A stretch of DNA of 15,373 nucleotides from DATKKK01 sp035542975 (GTDB lineage Archaea; Thermoproteota; Bathyarchaeia; Bathyarchaeales; Bathycorpusculaceae). Positions 1-5,452 of this stretch are shown piece after piece; position 1 is the first letter of the stretch, and every line of letters begins with the position of its first letter. Under the pieces are notes generated by a model, which was not told the DNA's origin, did no database searches, and was given only the letters and a program-made list of their open reading frames with translations. Where the stretch lies: assembly GCA_035542975.1 (NCBI GenBank), contig DATKKK010000025.1, positions 1 through 15,373 on the forward strand, written 5' to 3'. A program made the position numbers and the translations under genes.

Positions 1-20
1 TCCAGCGAGGTATCAGACAA

Positions 21-30
21 TTTATTAAAG
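21..30 (+). promoter_or_regulatory. Candidate TATA box for nikR
   Basis: TTTATTAAAG lies about 45 nt before the ATG at 70. That predicts a start of transcription near 50 and a short leader holding the GAGG ribosome-binding site at 57-60. It is seen by eye only, and no BRE was confirmed. Confidence 0.35.
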
Positions 31-69
31 AAACATGTTATTACATTAAGAACGTTGAGGCAAATTAAC

Positions 70-465
70 ATGGAAATAATAAGCCTATCACTACCTGAGA
101 AGCTACTCAACGAGTTGGATGATATTTTAGGCAAAAAGCACTCTGCAACAAGGTCCGAAGTAATTAGACAAGCTGTTCGAAATTATATTTCAGAGTACAA
201 TAAGCTTGACAACATGAAGGGGAATGTGATTGCCACCATAACGGTTCTTTATGAGAAGACAGAGAAAAATGAAGAATTGTTCCGGATACAGCATGAATTT
301 GGCGATATGATAACGGCCTATCTTCACTCACATTTTACAGAGGCTAATTGTCTCGAAGTTCTAGTAGTGAAAGGTTCTTCACAACGTTTGAAAAATCTCA
401 TAGACGCACTAAAAGCTAACAAACCTGTAAGACAAATAAAGTTTTCAGTAATGACCCGTGGATAA
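70..465 (+). CDS. nikR: NikR-type nickel-responsive transcriptional regulator
   Basis: NikR is a tetrameric metal-sensing repressor, usually of nickel uptake genes. The product (131 aa from this start) has an N-terminal ribbon-helix-helix DNA-binding domain (about residues 1-45, with SLPEKLLNELD and RSEVIRQAVR) and a C-terminal ACT-like NikR domain. All four nickel ligands are present: His75, His86, His88 and Cys94, in the pattern H-X10-H-X-H-X5-C followed by LEVLVVKG. This matches E. coli His76/His87/His89/Cys95 almost residue for residue, so metal sensing is probably intact. The ATG at 70 is chosen because GAGG at 57-60 is 9 nt upstream. An in-frame TTG at 55 would add five residues but would overlap that site. 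A membrane protein and an ABC transporter lie downstream on the same strand and may be its targets (inference). Confidence 0.93.
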   Translation: MEIISLSLPEKLLNELDDILGKKHSATRSEVIRQAVRNYISEYNKLDNMKGNVIATITVLYEKTEKNEELFRIQHEFGDMITAYLHSHFTEANCLEVLVVKGSSQRLKNLIDALKANKPVRQIKFSVMTRG

Positions 466-574
466 GAATGTGCTCTCAGCTGGAAGCGATTTATCAAGCG
501 CGCACTAGAACTGGCTATTCCTAATCAAAAAGGCAAGTCAACATCAGAGGTTTGAGACAAATTCTTAAGAGCGT

Positions 575-595
575 GCACTCTAACTAATTGAGTGC
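575..595. repeat. Inverted repeat GCACTC-N9-GAGTGC
   Basis: There are perfect 6-bp arms (575-580 and 590-595) around an AT-rich 9-nt spacer, between nikR and the small membrane-protein gene, ending about 11 nt before the latter's Shine-Dalgarno. It could be an operator or a small hairpin. A NikR site is possible, but the spacing does not match the E. coli NikR operator. Confidence 0.35.
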
Positions 596-617
596 TATCG
601 GGTTCAGGGGCGTTATT

Positions 618-824
618 ATGATAGAAAGGAAATTGACCAAGTCGTACTTTGCTTTGTTATACTTTGGTTTGGTGAGTATAACATTTGGGGTTTGGTTAGT
701 GCTTTTTCAGAATGGCCTAGACCTGGCGCAATTTAGGAATGCAGGGATTCTCGGAGATATACTACTCATTCTGGGAATACTGATTTGCGTTGTTTCTGGA
801 GTTTTGATTCAAAGAGAGTTATAA
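618..824 (+). CDS. Small two-helix membrane protein, function unknown
   Basis: This is a 68 aa protein with a short basic N-terminus (MIERKLTK) and two hydrophobic helices, at about residues 10-29 (YFALLYFGLVSITFGVWLV) and 43-63 (ILGDILLILGILICVVSGVL), joined by a short loop. It ends in a polar tail. No family is recognised. The ATG at 618 is preferred because AGGGG at 606-610 sits about 7 nt upstream; a TTG at 588 in the same frame would add ten unremarkable residues and lacks such a site. It lies between nikR and the ABC transporter genes on the same strand, so a link to transport or to its control is possible but not shown. Confidence 0.6.
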   Translation: MIERKLTKSYFALLYFGLVSITFGVWLVLFQNGLDLAQFRNAGILGDILLILGILICVVSGVLIQREL

Positions 825-1172
825 TCGACAGAAGGATAAACGATAAGATGGTTGCAAAGAACCAAAGCAAAGCACTGAGATTGACTGTTTTTCTGCTCTG
901 TCATGCTTCTCAAGCAAACGCTATCCTCTTCTTCAGCAATCGTGGAATGCCAAAATACACCGTCGGTTAACAGACCTCTCCAAAACTCACTTAAGACCTT
1001 AAGAGTTAACAGAACCAACTCTCGTAAAGCACATAGGGATACTTTTACTGGTAAATTGGTGCTGAAATCCCTTCCCCGGCGCCAATCTGTCTTCTTTGAG
1101 TGTGCGATATTCTTAAATCCCTCATCAGTCGCTCATGTTGTATTAATTTGAGGTTAAGTTGGCGAATGAAGC
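825..1172. other. Intergenic leader before the ABC transporter operon
   Basis: This 348-nt stretch has no convincing gene. Short frames exist on both strands, but their translations have no recognisable pattern and no good start. It holds two copies of GTTAACAGA (966-974 and 1005-1013), an inverted repeat at 984-1007, a possible TATA element (CTTAAATC, 1112-1119) and GAGGT at 1150-1154. It is probably the promoter and leader of the transporter genes. Confidence 0.5.
984..1007. repeat. Inverted repeat in the transporter leader (possible operator)
   Basis: AACTC-AC-TTAAG-AC-CTTAA-GAGTT: ten bases pair on each side, with a 2-nt bulge in the left arm and a 2-nt centre. The right arm overlaps the second GTTAACAGA copy. 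It lies about 165 nt before the permease start. Outer half-sites ACTC/GAGT also occur in the repeat at 575-595, but with different spacing. A regulator-binding site (NikR or other) is a guess. Confidence 0.4.
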
Positions 1173-2837
1173 TTGCGAAGGTACGCAATCAGTTTCCTCG
1201 GCGGATTGGCCATTCTCTGCGTCATGACTTGGCTAATCGTAACCTTCGTGCAAAACCCTGAAATCAAGAACCTTCCCTTGTACACTTTCAGCACAGTATC
1301 TAGAATCGCAATAACGCTAGTTCTTTCTGTTGTCTGGGGTGTTTCTTTCGGCATACTCGCTGCCACAAACAAGTGGGCATCACTAATCCTCACGCCATTT
1401 ATAGATCTCTTGCAGTCAATCCCGATACTGGGGTATTTTCCAATGGTGATAGGGTTTCTCTTCGCCTTAGGACCTTTAGGCATCGAACTTTCCGTCATCG
1501 TCCTGCTTTTTACGTCTATGGCGTGGGCCATCTTCTTCGGTGTATTAGGAGCCATCCGAGGAATTCCAACAAACGTTGTTGAATCTTCAAAAAGTTTTGG
1601 CTTAACAGGATGGAAATACATTAGACATGTAATACTGCCCGCAATAACGCCTGCGGTGATTTCTGGAGCAAACCTTGCGTGGTGTGACGGTTGGTTTTTC
1701 ATGATCGCCGCTGAATACATTCAGTATCAAGGACAAGTGATGATGCCGCCAAGTGGGGGCTTGGGGTATCTTCTTGCAAGAGCTGCATACTTCTACGAAG
1801 ACATGAATCTCGCAATAATCTTGCTTGTTTTCATAACATTCATTGTAGTATACTTTAACACTCTAACTTGGCACAAGCTTATGGAGCGAGCAAGCACAGG
1901 CACTTTTAAGCCCGTTTTCAGAATGGATCTCTCCGGAGTTGGAAAACTCGGCGTTTCAAGAGCAACGAGCTGGCTACATTTCGGAAGACTTCATTGGCCG
2001 AAATCCTTTTCCATAGCAGCTCAACGCTTAAGAAAATACAGTCGCATAGAAAGATTTATTGCGGCTATTTTAGCTCTCTTGACGGTTTCTTTCATTTTAT
2101 ATACAGTGCTCGGACAGTTTCCTTCGTTGACAATAATCCGTCAAGGTTTCAGCCAACCTCCTGCTGGAGAATTAGTCGGTTTGCCATTGTTGATTTCTCT
2201 CACTATGGGGCGTCTTGTAATCGCATACGGAATCTCACTTGCTGCCGCAATTGGCATGGGAGTTTTGGCTGCTGAACACAAGAAATTTGCAGCAATTTTC
2301 TATCCTCTTTACGATATCGGGCAAGGAGTGCCGATTTTGGCACTGTTTCCTGTCCTTTATCTTGGACTAAACCAGCTTATTGGTGATCAAAGGATCGCTC
2401 TTGAATTTACGTGCATCATAATGCTTGTCCTTGACATGATATGGTACATGTTTCTAAACGTAGTTAGCGCGGTAAAGAATATTCCAAGCGAAATAAATGA
2501 AGTTGGACAATTATTAGGCTTCAAAGGGTTGAAGAGAATAACGCACATTGTAATTCCCTCCATTTTGCCAGCCATCGTTACCGGCAGTATTCTTTCGTGG
2601 GGCACAGGCTGGAACACAATAATCTTTGCAGAATACTTGCCATCCACGTCATCAACACCACTTCCTATTTCGATACCCGGCTTAGGATCATTACTGGACA
2701 AAGCAGGTTATGAATATGGTAACACTATTTTACTTGTTTTTGTGCTCATTATAATTGCAACGATAGTGCTCTTGATGGAAGGACTAGTTTGGCGACGTCT
2801 GCTCAGAAAATTCGAAAAATATCATGTTGAGGTGTGA
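1173..2837 (+). CDS. ABC transporter, duplicated (two-domain) permease of the NitT/TauT/anion type
   Basis: This integral membrane channel subunit carries two fused permease domains in one 554 aa chain, instead of two copies of a roughly 250 aa protein. Each half has about five or six hydrophobic helices and one ATPase-docking EAA loop: GLTGWKYIRHVILPAITPA (about 142-160) and GFKGLKRITHIVIPSILPA (about 449-467), both fitting the G-X(7-8)-I-X2-P consensus. A basic cytoplasmic linker (about 232-290) joins the halves. The layout resembles the duplicated permeases of anion-type (nitrate/sulfonate/taurine-like) ABC systems. The substrate cannot be read from sequence. The TTG start is forced by an in-frame stop at 1167-1169 and has a weak ribosome site. 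A better-placed GAGGT (1150-1154) precedes TTG at 1159 in another frame, so a one-base error or mutation near 1172 is possible. The ATPase gene follows after 3 nt. Confidence 0.87.
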   Translation: MRRYAISFLGGLAILCVMTWLIVTFVQNPEIKNLPLYTFSTVSRIAITLVLSVVWGVSFGILAATNKWASLILTPFIDLLQSIPILGYFPMVIGFLFALGPLGIELSVIVLLFTSMAWAIFFGVLGAIRGIPTNVVESSKSFGLTGWKYIRHVILPAITPAVISGANLAWCDGWFFMIAAEYIQYQGQVMMPPSGGLGYLLARAAYFYEDMNLAIILLVFITFIVVYFNTLTWHKLMERASTGTFKPVFRMDLSGVGKLGVSRATSWLHFGRLHWPKSFSIAAQRLRKYSRIERFIAAILALLTVSFILYTVLGQFPSLTIIRQGFSQPPAGELVGLPLLISLTMGRLVIAYGISLAAAIGMGVLAAEHKKFAAIFYPLYDIGQGVPILALFPVLYLGLNQLIGDQRIALEFTCIIMLVLDMIWYMFLNVVSAVKNIPSEINEVGQLLGFKGLKRITHIVIPSILPAIVTGSILSWGTGWNTIIFAEYLPSTSSTPLPISIPGLGSLLDKAGYEYGNTILLVFVLIIIATIVLLMEGLVWRRLLRKFEKYHVEV

Positions 2838-2840
2838 ACG

Positions 2841-3662
2841 ATGTCGGTTATCGAAATAGAAAACGTGACCAAAACATTTGTGACAGACCACTCTAAGATG
2901 CTAGTTTTGGATAATGTTAGCTTTTCGATTGGAAAGGACGAGTTCGTCTGCTTGGTTGGTCCGTCTGGCTGTGGAAAATCCACTTTGCTCAGGATAATGG
3001 CGGGTTTGGAGAAGACCGATTCAGGCAAGATACTCTTTCAAGGGCAACCTATCCAGAAGCCGACCCCAAAAATTGCCATGGTGTTCCAGCTTTTTGGGCT
3101 GCTGCCATGGAAAACTGCGTTGGAAAATGTAGAGGTCCCGTTAGAAGTGCTTGGCGTGGCAAAACAAAATCGCATGCACATTGCTGAAGAATACTTGCAG
3201 ATGGTCGGGTTAGAAGGGTTTGAGAATACCTACCCGCATGATCTTTCAGGTGGAATGAAACAGCGTGTTGGAATCGCCAGAGCGTTAGCTTTGAAGCCTG
3301 AGGTTTTGTTGATGGATGAGCCTTTCTCTTCGCTCGATGAGCTTACTGCGAAAACTCTGCGCGAATTGGTGCTTAATATTTGGCGTAATCCTGCTTTGCC
3401 TACGAACACGTTCATAATGGTAAGCCACAATGTTGAGGAAGCCGTTTTTATGGCTGATAGAGTGATAGTGATGTCGCCTAGACCTGGGAAAGTCATTGGA
3501 GAGATAAAGGTCGATATACCCCGACCGCGGACTCAACATTTGAGGAGCAAGGAATATTTTAGGAGTGTAGACGAGGTTGTGAAGCTACTGGAAAAAGGCA
3601 ACGCTATAATGAAAGACAAGAGTCCTTTGTCTATAACTGCGGGTCGTGCCGATAAGTTTTGA
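2841..3662 (+). CDS. ABC transporter ATP-binding protein (NitT/TauT family)
   Basis: This is the cytoplasmic ATPase that drives the permease encoded just upstream. It is 273 aa, and all nucleotide-binding motifs are intact: Walker A GPSGCGKST (40-48), Q-loop Gln83, signature LSGGMKQ (135-141), Walker B VLLMDE (155-160), D-loop SSLD (163-166) and switch His196 in VSHNVEEA. The phrase LFGLLPWKTALENV (84-97) is typical of the nitrate/sulfonate/taurine importer ATPases. The ATG has a strong GAGGTG (2829-2834) that overlaps the permease stop codon region, so the two genes are translationally linked. The C-terminal 50 residues form a short basic tail, without the long AAA-associated C-terminal domain found in some relatives. 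No substrate-binding protein gene accompanies the pair in this window. Confidence 0.92.
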   Translation: MSVIEIENVTKTFVTDHSKMLVLDNVSFSIGKDEFVCLVGPSGCGKSTLLRIMAGLEKTDSGKILFQGQPIQKPTPKIAMVFQLFGLLPWKTALENVEVPLEVLGVAKQNRMHIAEEYLQMVGLEGFENTYPHDLSGGMKQRVGIARALALKPEVLLMDEPFSSLDELTAKTLRELVLNIWRNPALPTNTFIMVSHNVEEAVFMADRVIVMSPRPGKVIGEIKVDIPRPRTQHLRSKEYFRSVDEVVKLLEKGNAIMKDKSPLSITAGRADKF

Positions 3663-3679
3663 TCTGTTATATTTCTAGG

Positions 3680-3868
3680 CTAGCGTGTTGTTCTTACCAT
3701 CGCCAGCGGTTTTTCAGTCTTTCGTTGTTCTGGAGTAAAAACAATTTTCACTTCAAATTTCTCTATGTTTTCTTTCGCTGCTTTTTTTGCCTCACTTCTC
3801 GTTTGGTATGCTCCTTTCAGTTCAATCCATGGCAACGCGTCGTCAATCTTGATCATTATGGTATACAA
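3680..3868 (-). CDS. Small conserved-looking protein, function unknown
   Basis: This is a basic, soluble 62 aa protein. A beta-like start (YTIMIKIDD) is followed by PWIELKG, then a helical, Lys/Ala-rich stretch (RSEAKKAAKENIEKF) and a strand (EVKIVFTP), which is how a small alpha/beta domain would read. The overlapping plus-strand frame gives an implausible Cys/Phe-rich product, so the minus strand is preferred. The TTG at 3868 is chosen because GGTGG (3876-3880, minus strand) lies 7 nt upstream. The frame stays open to a TTG at 3937, which would give 85 aa, and that longer form cannot be excluded since FVFEDGGKA reads like protein. It faces the ABC genes convergently and is divergent from the zinc-ribbon gene. 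No family is recognised. Confidence 0.6.
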   Translation of the reverse strand: MYTIMIKIDDALPWIELKGAYQTRSEAKKAAKENIEKFEVKIVFTPEQRKTEKPLAMVRTTR

Positions 3869-3966
3869 AGCTTTTCCACCGTCTTCGAACACGAACAAGT
3901 TAGGGCTAGAATGATTAAAACCGTTATGAATTGGCAATCTTGATTTTTGTTAAGTGTTACTAAGGA

Positions 3967-3989
3967 TATTGATTCTGGCTTCATCAATA
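3967..3989. promoter_or_regulatory. Inverted repeat TATTGAT-N9-ATCAATA abutting a TATA box
   Basis: Perfect 7-bp arms (3967-3973, 3983-3989) with a 9-nt spacer end one base before the candidate TATA box at 3991. In archaea this position overlaps the BRE, where a bound regulator would block or recruit TFB. It lies between the divergent small gene and the zinc-ribbon gene. Confidence 0.4.
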
Positions 3990-3990
3990 C

Positions 3991-3998
3991 TATAAACT
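3991..3998 (+). promoter_or_regulatory. Candidate TATA box for the zinc-ribbon gene
   Basis: TATAAACT lies about 40 nt before the ATC start at 4033. The predicted transcript would begin around 4017, directly at the AAGGAGGG ribosome-binding site. Confidence 0.4.
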
Positions 3999-4032
3999 CG
4001 GAATCAGATGATATGTTCAAGGAGGGTTAACT

Positions 4033-4428
4033 ATCTCCAAGAAAAGAGAAACAGTAACAGAAAAACAGAGTTATACTTGTTCAAATCCTTCATGCGGCAA
4101 AGCTTTTACTAATCCTTTGAAAGCTGAGAATCTGGGTAAAAAAAACGCGCATGTTTATGATGCTTGTCCCTATTGCCTAACAGAAATAACCGTTGAAACA
4201 AGCTCTTTAATTCATGAGGAACAAAAACCAAAACAAGAAAGAATACAACCTGAACAAGTTTCTGAACAATTAACACAGGAAAAACCAGTTCACTCTTCTA
4301 CGACGTTAACAAAGTGTTCGCATCAACTTGGCTATTTAAGTAAGCGATCGCCAAAAGAAAAAATACCTGAAGAATGTATGATGTGTAGCGACATTGTTCA
4401 ATGCATGCTCAAAAACGTGACTGGATAA
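4033..4428 (+). CDS. Zinc-ribbon protein with two cysteine clusters; apparent ATC start
   Basis: This is a 131 aa soluble protein. The N-terminal zinc ribbon uses Cys16, Cys21, Cys45 and Cys48 (C-X4-C...CPYC). A Glu/Gln/Pro-rich linker (about 58-88) leads to a second Cys/His cluster: Cys95, His97, then GYL, Cys115, Cys118 and Cys124 (KCSHQLGYL...IPEECMMC...C). Double metal-binding proteins of this look are common in archaea, without known function. A strong Shine-Dalgarno (AAGGAGGG, 4019-4026) sits 7 nt before ATC at 4033. There is no ATG, GTG or TTG between the upstream in-frame stop (4009-4011) and TTG at 4117, and starting at 4117 would delete half of the first ribbon. So either ATC is used for initiation, or an original ATG was mutated or misread. 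Confidence 0.7.
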   Translation: MSKKRETVTEKQSYTCSNPSCGKAFTNPLKAENLGKKNAHVYDACPYCLTEITVETSSLIHEEQKPKQERIQPEQVSEQLTQEKPVHSSTTLTKCSHQLGYLSKRSPKEKIPEECMMCSDIVQCMLKNVTG

Positions 4429-4466
4429 TCGGATTTGATTTCGCGAACAGGTAGAGGTAAACACGG

Positions 4467-4841
4467 TTGTCGGCAACTTTGCAAAAAAGGGTTCCAAGCG
4501 CTTTTACATCTGCTAATCCGCAGTTAAAAAACCTAAATGCTGAGACGGTTACTACTATTGCTACGAGTTTTCTTAAAAGAATCGGGCACAAAGGCAGCTT
4601 AAAACCTAAAAGGGTTTCTTTGGAAGAAGGGGTTTACACGGTTGAGGTTGAAATGAAGAAGCTTGCAGCTATCGTTCGGGTTGACTCAGAAACTCATGAG
4701 ATTAAGGAATATGAAATACAAGCTAAAGGTGAAGAGGCACCGTTACTCGCAGTATCTCCAAAGGCTCTGATTATAGTATTTGGCGTTTCTACAGTTGTTT
4801 ATGTTATGTTTTCATTCGCATTCAAGATGATAGGGTTATGA
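4467..4841 (+). CDS. Membrane-anchored PepSY-like protein, function unknown
   Basis: This is a 124 aa protein: a polar N-terminus, a helical segment (about 25-45, ETVTTIATSFLKRIG), and a beta-rich stretch (about 47-90). In the last, YTVEVEMKKLAAIVRVD followed by THEIKEYEIQ resembles a single PepSY-like repeat. A C-terminal transmembrane helix follows (about 98-119, ALIIVFGVSTVVYVMFSFAF). No signal peptide is seen, so it looks tail-anchored, with most of the protein in the cytoplasm. The TTG start is supported by GAGGT at 4454-4458, 8 nt upstream. It begins 38 nt after the zinc-ribbon gene on the same strand and is probably co-transcribed with it. The PepSY resemblance is by pattern only. Confidence 0.65.
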   Translation: MSATLQKRVPSAFTSANPQLKNLNAETVTTIATSFLKRIGHKGSLKPKRVSLEEGVYTVEVEMKKLAAIVRVDSETHEIKEYEIQAKGEEAPLLAVSPKALIIVFGVSTVVYVMFSFAFKMIGL

Positions 4842-4952
4842 TGTAGACGCGTCCGGCTATTTGCATTCAATGGTGCTGTTCAAAACTTGCTGTTTCTATG
4901 TTGCTACTGACTTTTGCCACCATGCAGTTTTCTTGTTTAAGTCAACCGACAA

Positions 4953-4978
4953 TCTTCAGCGAAGAATACACCTGAAGA
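4953..4978 (+). terminator. Possible hairpin terminator between convergent genes
   Basis: TCTTCAG-N12-CTGAAGA has 7-bp arms and is followed on the plus strand by a T-rich run (ATTTTGGTTTTG). It lies about 110 nt after the PepSY-like gene and just before the end of the opposing membrane-protein gene. The rest of 4842-5011 shows nothing else recognisable. Confidence 0.3.
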
Positions 4979-5011
4979 ATTTTGGTTTTGTTAAAAATGG
5001 AATTAGAGGCT

Positions 5012-5377
5012 TTACGGTTGCTTTTCTTCTTTGCGTTTTCTTTCGGGTTTTTTCTCTTCTACTGGTTCTTCCTTCGGCGCAGGCGGTTCTTCTTTCTTCT
5101 CTTCCATTTCGCTTGTAATCTCTTCTATTGGTTTCGGGGGTGGTGTTGTTGCCATTGTCCAACCTATCCATGCGCCTATTGCCATTATACCGACGAACGC
5201 CACTAGAACAGGTATTGCAACAACCCAAAATCGAACATCGACATCTTGGATCCAATCTTTTGTTACTCCGAATACCATTAGCCACTCTGGATAGAAGAGT
5301 GTTGTTACGTACAAAATTCCAACTACTGCGCAGACGATAAGTATTATTCCACCTATTGCTTGATCTTTACTTGCCAT
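5012..5377 (-). CDS. Two-helix membrane protein with a long charged cytoplasmic tail
   Basis: This is a 121 aa protein with two transmembrane segments, about 8-28 (IGGIILIVCAVVGILYVTTLF) and 50-74 (FWVVAIPVLVAFVGIMAIGAWIGW), joined by an aromatic-rich loop. A proline-, glutamate- and lysine-rich tail (about 78-121) with repeated EEKKEEP/EEKKPERKRK blocks is probably disordered and cytoplasmic. No family is recognised. The ATG has GGTGA a few bases upstream and a good TATA box (5418-5427) about 46 nt before it. It therefore has its own promoter, although it lies only 74 nt beyond ahcY on the same strand. Low-complexity codons in the tail create long open frames on the other strand, which are artefacts. 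Confidence 0.72.
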   Translation of the reverse strand: MASKDQAIGGIILIVCAVVGILYVTTLFYPEWLMVFGVTKDWIQDVDVRFWVVAIPVLVAFVGIMAIGAWIGWTMATTPPPKPIEEITSEMEEKKEEPPAPKEEPVEEKKPERKRKEEKQP

Positions 5378-5417
5378 TAACGCTTCACCACATGTTAGCC
5401 ATGTTTATCTCTTTACA

Positions 5418-5427
5418 CCTTTTAAAG
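5418..5427 (-). promoter_or_regulatory. TATA box for the charged-tail membrane protein
   Basis: Read on the minus strand this is CTTTAAAAGG, a close match to the archaeal box A. It is centred about 46 nt before the ATG at 5377, inside the short gap after ahcY. Confidence 0.55.
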
Positions 5428-5436
5428 TTTACCGTG

Positions 5437-5452
5437 GCTTCAGACCTGAAGC
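5437..5452. repeat. 16-bp inverted repeat at the ahcY stop codon
   Basis: GCTTCAG-AC-CTGAAGC is a perfect palindrome except for the 2-nt centre, and its edge is the last base of the ahcY TAG. It also sits directly upstream of the next gene's TATA box, so it could be a 3'-end hairpin for ahcY or an operator for the membrane-protein gene. Confidence 0.45.

Noticed and set aside
903..1151. 82 aa plus-strand and overlapping minus-strand frames in the transporter leader
   Set aside because: The translations are irregular, with no Shine-Dalgarno and no domain-like pattern; the region looks like a regulatory leader.
1154..1720. 188 aa minus-strand open frame
   Set aside because: It lies opposite the start of the duplicated ABC permease, which has clear transmembrane and EAA-loop features; the antisense product has no recognisable domain.
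3659..3943. 94 aa plus-strand frame after the ABC ATPase
   Set aside because: The product is Cys/Phe/Arg-rich and implausible, while the opposite strand gives a balanced alpha/beta-like protein with a good ribosome site.
4956..5285. Several long frames opposite or out of frame with the charged-tail membrane protein
   Set aside because: They arise from the repetitive Glu/Lys/Pro codons of the tail; only the minus-strand frame with two hydrophobic helices has a TATA box and ribosome site.
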